A DNA stretch of 64,000 nt from Mesorhizobium sp. M2D.F.Ca.ET.226.01.1.1 (lineage in GTDB: Bacteria; Pseudomonadota; Alphaproteobacteria; Rhizobiales; Rhizobiaceae). The notes beneath the pieces were generated by a model, which saw only the letters and a list, made by a program, of their open reading frames with translations, did no database searches and had not been told where the DNA came from. The stretch covers positions 378,956-442,955 of the forward strand of contig NZ_RZOY02000001.1 of NCBI RefSeq assembly GCF_004022705.2. The letters run 5' to 3'. Positions 23,874-32,254 of the stretch are shown in pieces; the stretch's first letter is position 1, and every line of letters begins with the position of its first letter. Both the position numbers and the translations under genes were made by a program.

Positions 23874-25283
23874 ATGAAAATCTTGACCGCGAAGACGTCG
23901 GGTCCCTCGGAGAATGAGAGGCAAGTGTATGACCTTGTCGTTCACAATGCGGTGCTTCTGACGGTCGACGAAAAGGACCAGGTGATCGCGAACGGCGCCA
24001 TCGCGATTCACGATGGGCTGATTGTTGCAGTCGGATACAGTCGGGACATCCTTTCTCGCCATGATTTCCGCGAGGTCATCGACGCTGGCGGAGGAATCCT
24101 CCATCCCGGCTTCATCGACGCCCATGTCCATATTTCCCAGTACACCTCGCGCAGCGTCCTTTCCTGCCTGGAAGGGACAAGTGTTACCATGGGCGACTGG
24201 AAAGCCGCGCTTACGCCGGATGATGAGCATGCGAGCGCGGCCTTAGCGGCTGTCGACTATTTGAGAAGCGGCTACACTGGCTTCGTCGACCCGGGCACCA
24301 TCTTCTCGCCGGACGCGGTCGCCCCGGTCGCGGAAGAATTCGGCATTCGCATATGGCTGACAGATCCGTATGTCGCCGACGCCGGCACCGAACTCCAGAA
24401 ACACTTCCCGGAACTTGTCAGCGAGTCGTTTCTCGCCCTTTGGCCAAAAAATCGGGACGAAGCCTTCCGCCGCCTGGGGTCGCAACTGTTCCGTAACAAG
24501 GACCGGAAGAGCCTCGTCAAAGCGTTTGTCGGCCTTTATGGTGAAGGCACGGACTCTCAGGCTCTTTTCCGCACAGCCTTCGATCTGGCCCGTGAGCATG
24601 GCGTGCAGATGCAGGAGCATCTGGGCTACGCGCCTCTCCTTTACCGTCAACGGGAATACGCGCTCGGGGTCAGCATGATGGAGCACATGGGCAACGAGGG
24701 TCTCCTCGGCAGCCACGTCACCTTTGTGCACATGAATGCCGTTCATCCCCGGGATGTCCGCATCATCTCGACCCATGGCGTCGGCGTTGTGTGGTGTCCC
24801 TACGGGCAGCTGCAGATGCTTGGCCGGGGCGGCGCCGAAGGCCGGATGGTGGAACTGCACCGGGCGGGCGTGAAGGTCGGAATCGCAAGCGACATTCCTC
24901 GCGCGGTGCATTTTAGTGGGCTCGGTACATTGGCCGCGGTGACGGCGGCGGCGACGGGGCTGGCCGCGTCGGCCCACGAAATCCTGCGCATGCGCACAAT
25001 CGGATCAGCTGCCACTGTGGGGGCGGCTTCGGACCTTGGCAGTCTCGAGGTCGGCAAGCGCGCCGACTTCGTGGTGCGTAGGCCGGATGTATCTGAAAAC
25101 CTGGGTCTTGATGCGGCTCTTGAATTCGCGGTCATCGCCGACGCTGGCACAATCGACTCCGTGTTCGTCGACGGCAAGTGCGTTCTAAAGCATGGCGAGG
25201 TGCTGAAGGCCGACAGGACTACCGTGATCGCTCTCGCCCGTCAGTCGGTGCGCGGCCTTGCGGCTCGCCTTCACCTTGCCTGA
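23874..25283 (+). CDS. Metal-dependent amidohydrolase (ATZ/TRZ-like)
   Basis: 469 residues. Amidohydrolase-superfamily signature: the metal HxH in GFIDAHVHISQYTSR, His in GVQMQEHLGYAPLL, His in VTFVHMNAVHPRDV, and the final Asp in VGIASDIPRAVHF. The C-terminus has the composite-domain pattern GSLEVGKRADFVV. Such enzymes deaminate or hydrolyse cyclic C-N bonds. At the end of the oxoamine synthase cluster it could process the product or recycle a precursor. The start at 23874 has GGATGGAGAG upstream, 61 bases after the GNAT gene. Confidence 0.85.
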   Translation: MKILTAKTSGPSENERQVYDLVVHNAVLLTVDEKDQVIANGAIAIHDGLIVAVGYSRDILSRHDFREVIDAGGGILHPGFIDAHVHISQYTSRSVLSCLEGTSVTMGDWKAALTPDDEHASAALAAVDYLRSGYTGFVDPGTIFSPDAVAPVAEEFGIRIWLTDPYVADAGTELQKHFPELVSESFLALWPKNRDEAFRRLGSQLFRNKDRKSLVKAFVGLYGEGTDSQALFRTAFDLAREHGVQMQEHLGYAPLLYRQREYALGVSMMEHMGNEGLLGSHVTFVHMNAVHPRDVRIISTHGVGVVWCPYGQLQMLGRGGAEGRMVELHRAGVKVGIASDIPRAVHFSGLGTLAAVTAAATGLAASAHEILRMRTIGSAATVGAASDLGSLEVGKRADFVVRRPDVSENLGLDAALEFAVIADAGTIDSVFVDGKCVLKHGEVLKADRTTVIALARQSVRGLAARLHLA

Positions 25284-25307
25284 TCGGCCTTAGGCGCGTA
25301 GGCCGAT
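25283..25307 (+). terminator. Hairpin after the amidohydrolase gene
   Basis: ATCGGCCT (25283-25290) pairs perfectly with AGGCCGAT (25300-25307) around a 9-base loop. It begins at the last base of the amidohydrolase stop codon. No U-run, so termination strength is unclear. Confidence 0.45.
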
Positions 25308-25490
25308 GCTGGATGCAAGCGCGCGCCGAGCGATGCACTACGGCAATGACCGCGGCGTCATCCAGCGTGACGACATTCCCGCGATCGATGACCTGGTGAC
25401 CGACGGCACCAAGGAGCTTTTGCTCGACGGCACGCTCAACGCGGTGATCGACCAGAACCCGCGCGTCGCTTGTCAAGCCGGTCGCCACCG
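25308..25490 (+). pseudogene. LacI-family regulator, C-terminal relic
   Basis: The frame contains GVIQRDDIPAIDDLVTDGTK, then ELLLDGTLNAVIDQNPRV. The element TKELLLDGTLxAVIDQNPR is the conserved last part of the sugar-binding domain of LacI-type regulators. Nothing of the DNA-binding domain or the rest is present, and the frame runs out after CQAG. It marks the left border of the sugar-catabolic island. Confidence 0.5.
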
Positions 25491-25546
25491 CCCTCAAGGG
25501 ATTGGGATGCGCCTTGCGTTAACTGGTTGTCGACCGTGAAAATCAC

Positions 25547-25565
25547 ATATTATTGCGAATAATAT
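25547..25565. promoter_or_regulatory. Palindromic operator candidate before the DeoR gene
   Basis: ATATTATT-GCG-AATAATAT is a perfect palindrome, followed by two copies of an ATCACA-type half-site (around 25542 and 25564) in very AT-rich DNA, 75 bases before the ATG at 25641. Autoregulation by the DeoR-type protein is the simplest reading. Confidence 0.5.
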
Positions 25566-25640
25566 CACATTATCACAAAAAATATGATATCTTCATCGGA
25601 TATTGATGTGATACAGACGGCGCATTTCGAAGGCACCGCA

Positions 25641-26408
25641 ATGAAAAGCGACAACCGCCGACAAGGCATCATGGATTTCCTGATGGAGGCCGGCACGGCT
25701 TCCGTCGACGATCTCGCTTCGCGTTTCGCCGTCTCCAAGATGACCGTGCATCGCGACCTCGACGAGCTCGAGGAAAGCGGCTTTCTGCGCAAGGTGCGTG
25801 GCGGCGCCTCGATCCAGTCGAGCGGCCTGTTCGAGAGCGATTTCCGCTACCGCCAAAAACAGGCGAGCGACGAGAAGCGCCGCCTGGCAATGGCGGCCGT
25901 GGCGATGATCGAGCCCGGCCAGACCGTTATCATCGACGATGGTTCGACGGCCGGGGGCATAGCCGCGCATTTGGCCGAATTGCGCCCGCTGACGGTGATC
26001 ACCAATAACCTCGCCGTCATCCAGGAGCTGTCGGGGCTCAGCGGCATCACCCTGATCGCGCTTGGCGGGCACTACAGCAAGAAATTCCACGGTTTCTTCG
26101 GCCTCATCGCAGAGGAGACGCTGCGGTCGCTTCGCGCCGATGTCGCCTTTCTCTCGTCGTCGGCCATCTACGGCGCTGCGGCATTTCACCAGGACCAGGA
26201 GGTCGTGCAGACCAAGAGGCTGATGATGGCGGCCGCGGCGCGCAAATACCTGCTGGTCGATCATGGGAAGTTTGGCCGCACGGCATTGCACTTCCTCACC
26301 GACCTCAAGGCGTTCAACATCGTCTTCACCGGCGGCGAGCTGGAGCCGCCCGCGCGCGAAGAACTGGAAGCCGCGGGGATTTCGCTGACGGTTGTCAACA
26401 GAGATTGA
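25641..26408 (+). CDS. DeoR/GlpR-family regulator of the tetrulose-phosphate isomerase genes
   Basis: 255 residues from MKSDNRRQGIMDFLMEAGTA. N-terminal DeoR helix-turn-helix: SVDDLASRFAVSKMTVHRDL, DELEESGFLRKVRGGA. The sugar-phosphate-binding half has IIDDGSTAGGIAAHLAEL, and KYLLVDHGKFGRTALH near the end. The gene order DeoR-tpiB-rpiB is that of eryR-tpiB-rpiB in rhizobial erythritol loci, so a phosphorylated tetrose may be its ligand. GAAGG precedes ATG 25641; the earlier ATG at 25584 has no ribosome site. Its stop lies 17 bases before the next start. Confidence 0.85.
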   Translation: MKSDNRRQGIMDFLMEAGTASVDDLASRFAVSKMTVHRDLDELEESGFLRKVRGGASIQSSGLFESDFRYRQKQASDEKRRLAMAAVAMIEPGQTVIIDDGSTAGGIAAHLAELRPLTVITNNLAVIQELSGLSGITLIALGGHYSKKFHGFFGLIAEETLRSLRADVAFLSSSAIYGAAAFHQDQEVVQTKRLMMAAAARKYLLVDHGKFGRTALHFLTDLKAFNIVFTGGELEPPAREELEAAGISLTVVNRD

Positions 26409-26425
26409 ACATCAGGAGCGCAGGC

Positions 26426-27184
26426 GTGACGTACTGGGTCGGAACAAGCTGGAAGATGAACAAGACGCTTGCTGAAGCGCTCGCTTTCGCCGAAGCAATC
26501 GCCGCGTTCACTATTGGCTTCGACAAGCGCATCCAGCCGTTCGTCATCCCGCCTTTCACGGCGGTGCGCGAAGTCAAGAAGGCGCTGTCGTCAACGCACA
26601 TCAAGGTCGGCGCGCAGAACATGCATTGGGCCGACAACGGCGCTTGGACCGGCGAGATCTCGCCGCTGATGCTCAAGGATTGCGGCCTCGATCTTGTCGA
26701 ACTCGGCCACAGCGAAAGGCGCGAGCATTTCGGCGAGAGCGACCACGCTGTCGGCTTGAAGACGGCGGCGGCGGTGAGGCAGGGGCTGGTGCCGCTGATC
26801 TGCGTCGGCGAGACGCTGTCCGAGCGCGAGAGCGGCAGGGCGGATGCGGTACTGACGGCGCAGGTCGAAGGCGCGCTGCAGTTCCTGGAGGGAGAAGCAA
26901 AGTCAGCCAGGATTCTGTTTGCCTATGAGCCGGTCTGGGCGATCGGCGACAAGGGCATCCCAGCCAGTTCCGACTATGCCGACAAGCAGCAGGCGCTGAT
27001 CAAAAGAGTGGCCACTGCCCTGCTGCTCGCAACGCCGCCGGTGCTTTATGGCGGCAGCGTCAATCCGCAGAACGCCGCCGAACTGATCGGCCAGCCCAAT
27101 GTCGATGGCCTGTTCATCGGCCGCTCCGCCTGGCAGGCCGAAGGCTACATCGACATCCTGCGGCGCGCCTCGGCAGCGATCTAA
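26426..27184 (+). CDS. tpiB: TpiB-type triose-phosphate isomerase homologue (tetrulose-phosphate isomerase)
   Basis: 252 residues from GTG 26426 (AGGAG 9 bases upstream): [20 protein letters not shown]. All TIM catalytic residues are present: Lys in SWKMNK, His in [12 protein letters not shown], Glu in [13 protein letters not shown]; the phosphate loop GGSVNPQN is intact. In Brucella and rhizobia this paralogue (EryH, also LerI in apiose pathways) converts erythrulose 1-phosphate to D-erythrulose 4-phosphate. The assignment is by context; a plain triose-phosphate isomerase cannot be excluded by sequence alone. Confidence 0.85.
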   Translation: MTYWVGTSWKMNKTLAEALAFAEAIAAFTIGFDKRIQPFVIPPFTAVREVKKALSSTHIKVGAQNMHWADNGAWTGEISPLMLKDCGLDLVELGHSERREHFGESDHAVGLKTAAAVRQGLVPLICVGETLSERESGRADAVLTAQVEGALQFLEGEAKSARILFAYEPVWAIGDKGIPASSDYADKQQALIKRVATALLLATPPVLYGGSVNPQNAAELIGQPNVDGLFIGRSAWQAEGYIDILRRASAAI

Positions 27185-27227
27185 ATCCGATGGAAAGCAC
27201 ATTTCAGTCAAAGGAAGGACAAGAACC

Positions 27228-27668
27228 ATGAAGATAGCCATCGGAGCCGACAGCGCCGGCAAGCCGCTGCTCGACGTGATCGCGGCGCACCTCGCCACAA
27301 AGCCCGGCCTTACCGTCAGCGATCTCAGCCAGGCGGGCTACTACGCCGACCTTTCGCAGAACCTCGCCCAGACGATCGTCGACGGCAAGAACGACCGCGG
27401 CATCCTGTTCTGCGGCACCGGCATCGGCGTCTCGATCTCGGCGAACAAGGTGCCGGGCATCCGTGCGGCACTCACCCACGACACCTATTCAGCGGAACGC
27501 GCGGCCAAATCCAACAATGCGCAGATCATCACCATGGGCGCCCGCGTCATCGGGCCGGAGCTTGCCAAGGCGATCGTCGACACCTGGCTCGCTTCCGAAT
27601 TCGACGAGAAGGGACCATCAGCCGGCAACGTACAGGCGATCAACCGCCTCGACGAGGCAAAGCGCTAA
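27228..27668 (+). CDS. rpiB: RpiB-type isomerase (D-erythrulose 4-phosphate isomerase)
   Basis: 146 residues: [20 protein letters not shown]. RpiB/LacAB family with the active Cys loop [20 protein letters not shown] and the phosphate-binding [18 protein letters not shown], ending TMGARVIG. In erythritol (EryI) and apiose (DerI) catabolism this enzyme makes D-erythrose 4-phosphate, which enters the pentose phosphate pathway. 43 bases after tpiB with AAGGAAGG upstream, so one operon. Convergent with the dhaL gene. Confidence 0.88.
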   Translation: MKIAIGADSAGKPLLDVIAAHLATKPGLTVSDLSQAGYYADLSQNLAQTIVDGKNDRGILFCGTGIGVSISANKVPGIRAALTHDTYSAERAAKSNNAQIITMGARVIGPELAKAIVDTWLASEFDEKGPSAGNVQAINRLDEAKR

Positions 27669-27685
27669 AGCTGCTTGGTTTGACG

Positions 27686-27727
27686 CAATTCCGGACGGAA
27701 AACCGCTTCACACTTTTCCTGGAATTG
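27686..27727. repeat. Rhizobial palindromic repeat between convergent genes
   Basis: CAATTCC-GGA-CGGAAAA faces TTTTCC-TGGAATTG around a short GC loop. This kind of imperfect palindrome recurs between genes in Mesorhizobium and may act as a bidirectional terminator. The stop codon and last five codons (IPGKV) of dhaL lie inside it. A diverged copy is at 58767-58805. Confidence 0.55.
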
Positions 27728-28367
27728 GGCTGTTTAAGCTCTGCGCCATTGCGCCGATGACCGTGACGGCCGAGGCCGCGCCTGGATCGACATGGCCAAG
27801 CGACCGCTCGCCGAGGCGTGAGGAACGGCCCTTGGCGGCAATCATGTCCTTGGTGGCTTCGGCGCCGCGCTCGGCGGCGGCAAGTGCCACGGCAAGACTG
27901 TCTGCGAGGCTCTTGCCAGCAGCCCGCGCGGCACCAGCGGCTTCGACCGCCGGCTGCCAGGCATCGACCATGGTCTTTTCGCCGAGCTCGGCCTTGCCGC
28001 GAGCCTTGATGCCCTGCGCCATCGCCTGGAACATGGCGATGGCATCGTCGGCGCCGAGCTTCGTCTTGCCCTTGACGGCGGCGGCGCCGCGCATGAAGGC
28101 AGTTGCGTAGAGCGGCCCGGACGACGCGCCGACCGCATTGAGGAATGATTTCGCCGCCGTGTTGAGCAGAGCTGTCGGGTCGGTCGCGGCGAGATCGAGG
28201 CCGGCAACCGCGTCGCGCGCTGCGTTGAAGCCGAGCTCCATGGCGATGCCGTGATCGGCATCGCCGATCACGCCGTCGAGTTGACAGAGCCGGTCCTTGT
28301 CCGCCGCGATCGCGGCGGCGATGGCGTCGAACATCTTGCTCAGTTCAGGCGAGCCGATCGAGGTCAT
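27708..28367 (-). CDS. Dihydroxyacetone kinase ADP-binding subunit-like (DhaL/DAK2)
   Basis: 219 residues: the nucleotide-site Asp cluster in LDGVIGDADHGIAMELGFNA and the C-terminal GRSSRLGERSLGHVDPGAAS, both typical of DAK2. With the DhaK-like protein encoded just upstream it forms a two-part kinase. There are no PTS genes (DhaM) here, so ATP-dependent action, as in DAK-type L-erythrulose or dihydroxyacetone kinases, is more likely. GAGGAG before ATG 28367; the C-terminus is supplied by the intergenic repeat. Confidence 0.85.
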   Translation of the reverse strand: MTSIGSPELSKMFDAIAAAIAADKDRLCQLDGVIGDADHGIAMELGFNAARDAVAGLDLAATDPTALLNTAAKSFLNAVGASSGPLYATAFMRGAAAVKGKTKLGADDAIAMFQAMAQGIKARGKAELGEKTMVDAWQPAVEAAGAARAAGKSLADSLAVALAAAERGAEATKDMIAAKGRSSRLGERSLGHVDPGAASAVTVIGAMAQSLNSPIPGKV

Positions 28368-28377
28368 GGCAAACTCC

Positions 28378-29391
28378 TCAGCCGGCCCTGAACATCGCGC
28401 AGTCGCAAGGATGGTCGAGCATCTTCTGCAACTCCCCGTCGAGATGCTCCAAGGTTACGGAGGCGCCGGCCATCTCCAGTGAGGTGCAGTAATTGCCGAC
28501 CCAGGTCGCGTGCACCGAGACACCGATATCGTCGAGCCTCTGCTTGAGCCGACGGTTCATGATGTAGAGTTCCATCAGTGGCGTCGAACCCAGCGAATTG
28601 ACGAGCACGGCGACATTGTCGCCGCGTGACGGCGCCATTTCGGGGAGAATCCTATCCAGCATCTCGTCGGTGATAGCATCGGCGCTCTTGAGCGCGCCGC
28701 GCGCGATGCCGGGCTCGCCGTGGATGCCCATGCCGACCTCCATCTCGTCGGCGCCGATCTCGAAATTCGGCCGCCGCGTCTGCGGCAGCGAACAAGGCGA
28801 CAAGGCGACACCCATGGTGAAGGTGTGGTCGTTGGCCTTGCGGGCGATGCGCTCGACCTCGTCGAATGAAAGCATGCGGTCGCAGGCCGCGCCCGCGGCC
28901 TTGAAGATGAAGAAATTGCCGGCGACGCCGCGGCGTTTTCCCCGCTGGTCGCGCGGTGCCGAAGCGACATCGTCGGTCGTCAGCACGGTGCGCACCTCGA
29001 TGTCGTCCATCGCCGCCATCTCGGCTGCCATGTCGAAGTTCATCACGTCGCCGGCGTAGTTGCCGTACATGAACAGCACCCCGGCACCGCCGCTCGCCGC
29101 CTTGGCGCATTCCAGGATCGGATCGGGTGGCGGCGAGGCAAAGACGTTGCCGATGGCGGCTGCGTCCGCCAGCCCCTTGCCGACGAAGCCGAGAAAGGTC
29201 GGCTCGTGGCCGGAGCCGCCGCCGATGACGAGCCCGACCTTGCCGGATCTCGGACCGTCGCGGGCGATGATAGAGCGCGGGCTGCCGTCAACGCTCCTGA
29301 GGTGAGCGGGATGCGCGGCGAGGATCCCTTCCAGCATCTCGTCAACGGCGCGGTTGCCGTCGTTGATGATCTTCTTGGTCTGCACCGGCAT
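28378..29391 (-). CDS. Dihydroxyacetone kinase substrate-binding subunit-like (DhaK/DAK1)
   Basis: 337 residues. Glycine loop GLVIGGGSGHEPTFLGFVGK, GVLFMYGNYAGDVMNFDMAA, and the substrate-linking His in VGMGIHGEPGIARG. DAK1 proteins hold a short ketose covalently through this His. In the apiose/erythritol setting L- or D-erythrulose is a better guess than dihydroxyacetone. GGAGG touches the ATG at 29391, so the in-frame GTG at 29385 may be the true start. Same operon as the RuBisCO-like protein and DUF1537 kinase. Confidence 0.85.
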   Translation of the reverse strand: MPVQTKKIINDGNRAVDEMLEGILAAHPAHLRSVDGSPRSIIARDGPRSGKVGLVIGGGSGHEPTFLGFVGKGLADAAAIGNVFASPPPDPILECAKAASGGAGVLFMYGNYAGDVMNFDMAAEMAAMDDIEVRTVLTTDDVASAPRDQRGKRRGVAGNFFIFKAAGAACDRMLSFDEVERIARKANDHTFTMGVALSPCSLPQTRRPNFEIGADEMEVGMGIHGEPGIARGALKSADAITDEMLDRILPEMAPSRGDNVAVLVNSLGSTPLMELYIMNRRLKQRLDDIGVSVHATWVGNYCTSLEMAGASVTLEHLDGELQKMLDHPCDCAMFRAG

Positions 29392-29418
29392 CCTCCCAAT
29401 TTCACTATTTTCGAGATA

Positions 29419-30816
29419 CTACAGGCTGTTACCGGGATTTCCACCCGGCAGCGGCCGTGTCGCGGATTTCCCGCGGCAACACAGCAATTGCTCACCGCCG
29501 AGGCCGTCGCGGATGGCCGAGAAATAACGGTCGGTGCCGACCTGTCCCCCCTTCAGCGCGACTTCCAGCCCGTCGACCGCGGCGATGCTCGAATGGGCGA
29601 CGCAAAGCGGCGAACCGGGTGACGCCGGGAGCGGCATTCTCACCGTCAGCGCATCGACGCCCATCTGGCCAAGCGCGTGGCTGGACGTGTCGCCGCCGGC
29701 GATGATCACGCGCTTCAACTTTTGCTCGACGGCCAATGCGCGAAGCAGTTCGCCGAGGCCGCGGCCGAGCTTGTGGCGGGCGCCTTCCTGGCGGTCGATC
29801 TCGGCGCCGCGGTCGGCGGCCGGACCAAGTGCGGTGTAAAGGACGACGCTACGCCCTGCCTGCAGGCTGGCCTTGCCGGCTGCCGCCGCGCGCGCGATTG
29901 CTTTGTCGGATTCCTCCGAGACCAGCTCGACTGGATCGACCTCGACGCCGTCGAAACCGTCGCCCATCGCATGGCGGATCTGCCGTTCCGTCGTCGGCGA
30001 GCAACTACCCGACACCACCGCGATGCGGTCTGCCGCTCCGGGCGGCGGGAAGCTCGCGCTTGCCCCTGCATTGCCGAGCCATTCGGACAGCAGCGCATAT
30101 TCGATGCCGGACGAACCGACGACAAAGTGTCCGCCCGGCTTGCGGGCGCGCCAGATCTCCTTGCCGGCCAGTGCTTGGCTCTCGGGGCTGTCGACATCGA
30201 TCAACAGGATCGCCGCGCCGGCGGCCAGCCTGTCGAAGGCTGCGGCTCTGCCGGGTGAGCGCAGTGTCGCCAAATCGAGCAACTCGGATGGAAGGTCTGT
30301 TTGCCGTGACAGATGCACCAGCAGGTCGGATTCATCCATCGGCGTGGCGGGATGGCGGCTCATCACCGGGTGGCGGTCGATGCGGTAGTATCGGTCGCGA
30401 TAGGCCGCGAAGAGATGACCGAAGGCGGTGTAGCGCTTGAGCTGCGGCGCGCCCACCACCAGCGGCACGCAGGCTTGCGTGAACACTGCGCGACCGATCT
30501 CTATCGCGCGGCCGATGCTGCCGATCGTCGGGCTGGAATCGAAAGTCGAGCAGACTTTGTAGTGGCAGATCTCGGCGCGCAGCGTTCTCAGCCAGCCGAA
30601 AGCGTCTTCAAGATGGGTGTCCATCCATTGCGGGGATTCGCTGCGGCTGGTGCCGGCGAGCCCGACGGCGCGGCAATCCGCGAAGCGCGCCAGCAGATCG
30701 GCGTCTGGCTTGCGCATGAAAAGCACGGTTGGCACGCCGCCGAGCTCCAGCGCTTCCATGACATCGGTCGAGCCGGTGAGGTCGTCGCCATAATAGCTGA
30801 GGAGCAGGTTCTGCAT
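29419..30816 (-). CDS. oiaK: DUF1537 four-carbon acid sugar kinase, probable 3-oxo-isoapionate kinase
   Basis: 465 residues. Substrate domain starts LLLSYYGDDLTGSTDVMEAL with the family DDxTGxxD motif and continues VCSTFDSSPTIGSIGRAIEI; the nucleotide half has VVSGSCSPTTERQI and RVIIAGGDTSSHALGQMGVD. DUF1537 kinases phosphorylate four-carbon acid sugars and, as OiaK, 3-oxo-isoapionate in D-apiose degradation. The neighbouring RuBisCO-like protein and apiose genes favour OiaK. The ATG at 30816 lies two bases after the stop of the RuBisCO-like gene. Confidence 0.78.
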   Translation of the reverse strand: MQNLLLSYYGDDLTGSTDVMEALELGGVPTVLFMRKPDADLLARFADCRAVGLAGTSRSESPQWMDTHLEDAFGWLRTLRAEICHYKVCSTFDSSPTIGSIGRAIEIGRAVFTQACVPLVVGAPQLKRYTAFGHLFAAYRDRYYRIDRHPVMSRHPATPMDESDLLVHLSRQTDLPSELLDLATLRSPGRAAAFDRLAAGAAILLIDVDSPESQALAGKEIWRARKPGGHFVVGSSGIEYALLSEWLGNAGASASFPPPGAADRIAVVSGSCSPTTERQIRHAMGDGFDGVEVDPVELVSEESDKAIARAAAAGKASLQAGRSVVLYTALGPAADRGAEIDRQEGARHKLGRGLGELLRALAVEQKLKRVIIAGGDTSSHALGQMGVDALTVRMPLPASPGSPLCVAHSSIAAVDGLEVALKGGQVGTDRYFSAIRDGLGGEQLLCCRGKSATRPLPGGNPGNSL

Positions 30817-30818
30817 GC

Positions 30819-32069
30819 TCAAGCGGCCTTGCCGTCGGCGAATTTTTCGATCGAGCGTGCCAGCTCGACATGGCTCCTGGCGAATTCATCGAGCGGAATG
30901 CCCTCGACCGCCGCCTGCCAGGCCTGCTGCACGGCGTGTACGCCGGCGCCCGGCCCGTCCGGATGACTGACGATACCGCCGCCGCAGAGATAGAGGAGAT
31001 CAACCGTGCGCCCGGTGCGGGCGTAGGTTTCGGGCGCCTGTCCGCCCCATTGGCCGGAGCCGATCACCGGCAGGGCGCAGTCATCCGGCGAAAAGAGCGG
31101 TGTCGTCACCGCCTCGAAAGAGCGGATGAAGGAGTCGTCCGGTTCCCAGTATTTCGAGGCGATGCCGTTGATCTGGAACTGGTCGACGCCGAGCAGTCGC
31201 CAGAACTGCTGCCAGACCTTGAAGTCCATGCCGAGGCCGGGATGGCGGGTGAGGATGTCCCAGCCGTTGCGATGCGCATGCAGCACCAGGCCGGAACGCT
31301 TCCTCAGGTATGCCATGCCGCCGAAGCCGATGGAGTTGATGTTGATGACCGCGCAATTGCCGCCGGCTTCGAGCACTAGATCGTGGTTGCGCATCATCTG
31401 GTCGGGATCTGCGTGCGAGATGCCGAAGGCGTACATCACCTTCCTGCCGGTCTTCTGCTCATGATCGAGGATCAGCGGCATGATTGCCTTCACCCGTTCC
31501 GGGAGCGGCGAATAGGCCGGGCTCATCAGCTTCTCGTCGTCCTTGATGAAGTCGACACCGGCCTCGATCAGCTCGCCAACCATCTCGGCCGTCTCATGCG
31601 GTCGCAAACCGAGCGCCGGCTTGACGATGGTGCCAATGATCGGACGGCCCTCGACGCCGGTCAGCCTGCGGCTGCCGGCGACACCGAATTGTGGCCCGGG
31701 ATGGGCGCCCCTGAATTCCTCGGGCAGCTTCATGTCGACGACGCGGATGCCGGACAGGCCCCTGATCGAATAGGTGCCGCCGATGGCGATCGTCATCAGC
31801 GCCGCGAGGTCGGTGCCGATCGCATCGAATGGGAACGCGATAACGACATCGGCGCGCTTGAAGGGACCGCTGCCGGGCTCGGGTATCGATGGTTGCGCCG
31901 CGTCCGGCAAATGCCGGATCGCCAACACGCGCGCCGCCACCCGCGCCTTCAGCTCTTCGGTCTCGCCGGGCAATGCGACGAAGGTGCCGGTCGACTGGTC
32001 GCTGGCGATCTTGGCCGCCAGCGCCTCGATGCTTCCTGCGGTCTCGATGCGATAAGTGAGGGTGATCAT
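30819..32069 (-). CDS. RuBisCO-like protein, probable OiaC/OiaX-type enzyme
   Basis: 416 residues, RuBisCO large-chain fold. Lys150 (TIVKPALGL) and the metal Lys176 in VDFIKDDEKL are present, as is His266 in LVLHAHRNGW and Lys306 in GIASKYWE. The second Lys of the TxKPK motif is Ala and the loop-six-adjacent His is Gln299, so it is not a CO2-fixing enzyme. RuBisCO-like proteins beside DUF1537 kinases act on 3-oxo-isoapionate 4-phosphate: OiaC decarboxylates to L-erythrulose 1-phosphate, OiaX gives 3-phosphoglycerate plus glycolate. Sequence alone does not settle which. A CTGGTATAAT site lies 52 bases upstream. Confidence 0.85.
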   Translation of the reverse strand: MITLTYRIETAGSIEALAAKIASDQSTGTFVALPGETEELKARVAARVLAIRHLPDAAQPSIPEPGSGPFKRADVVIAFPFDAIGTDLAALMTIAIGGTYSIRGLSGIRVVDMKLPEEFRGAHPGPQFGVAGSRRLTGVEGRPIIGTIVKPALGLRPHETAEMVGELIEAGVDFIKDDEKLMSPAYSPLPERVKAIMPLILDHEQKTGRKVMYAFGISHADPDQMMRNHDLVLEAGGNCAVININSIGFGGMAYLRKRSGLVLHAHRNGWDILTRHPGLGMDFKVWQQFWRLLGVDQFQINGIASKYWEPDDSFIRSFEAVTTPLFSPDDCALPVIGSGQWGGQAPETYARTGRTVDLLYLCGGGIVSHPDGPGAGVHAVQQAWQAAVEGIPLDEFARSHVELARSIEKFADGKAA

Positions 32070-32120
32070 GGCCGGTCATAGCAGTCGAAAGGCAGGAAAA
32101 GAATTCCATGCGCTGTAAAT

Positions 32121-32132
32121 CTGGTATAATGA
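32121..32132 (+). promoter_or_regulatory. NanR-like operator, site 1 (CTGGTATAATGA)
   Basis: One of four occurrences of CTGGTATRAT in this island. It lies in the divergent region between the RuBisCO-like gene (ATG 32069) and the GntR regulator gene (ATG 32255). E. coli NanR, of the same GntR/FCD subfamily, binds GGTATA repeats. Confidence 0.6.
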
Positions 32133-32254
32133 GTACATAAGCATTGCAAGCAATATCCTGCCCGACGAAGCGCCATGTGGAAGGACGACGGGCATTCCGG
32201 AAATTGCAGCGACGGTGCTAGATTGGGCTTGGATCAAGGGAGTGATTCTCGGCG

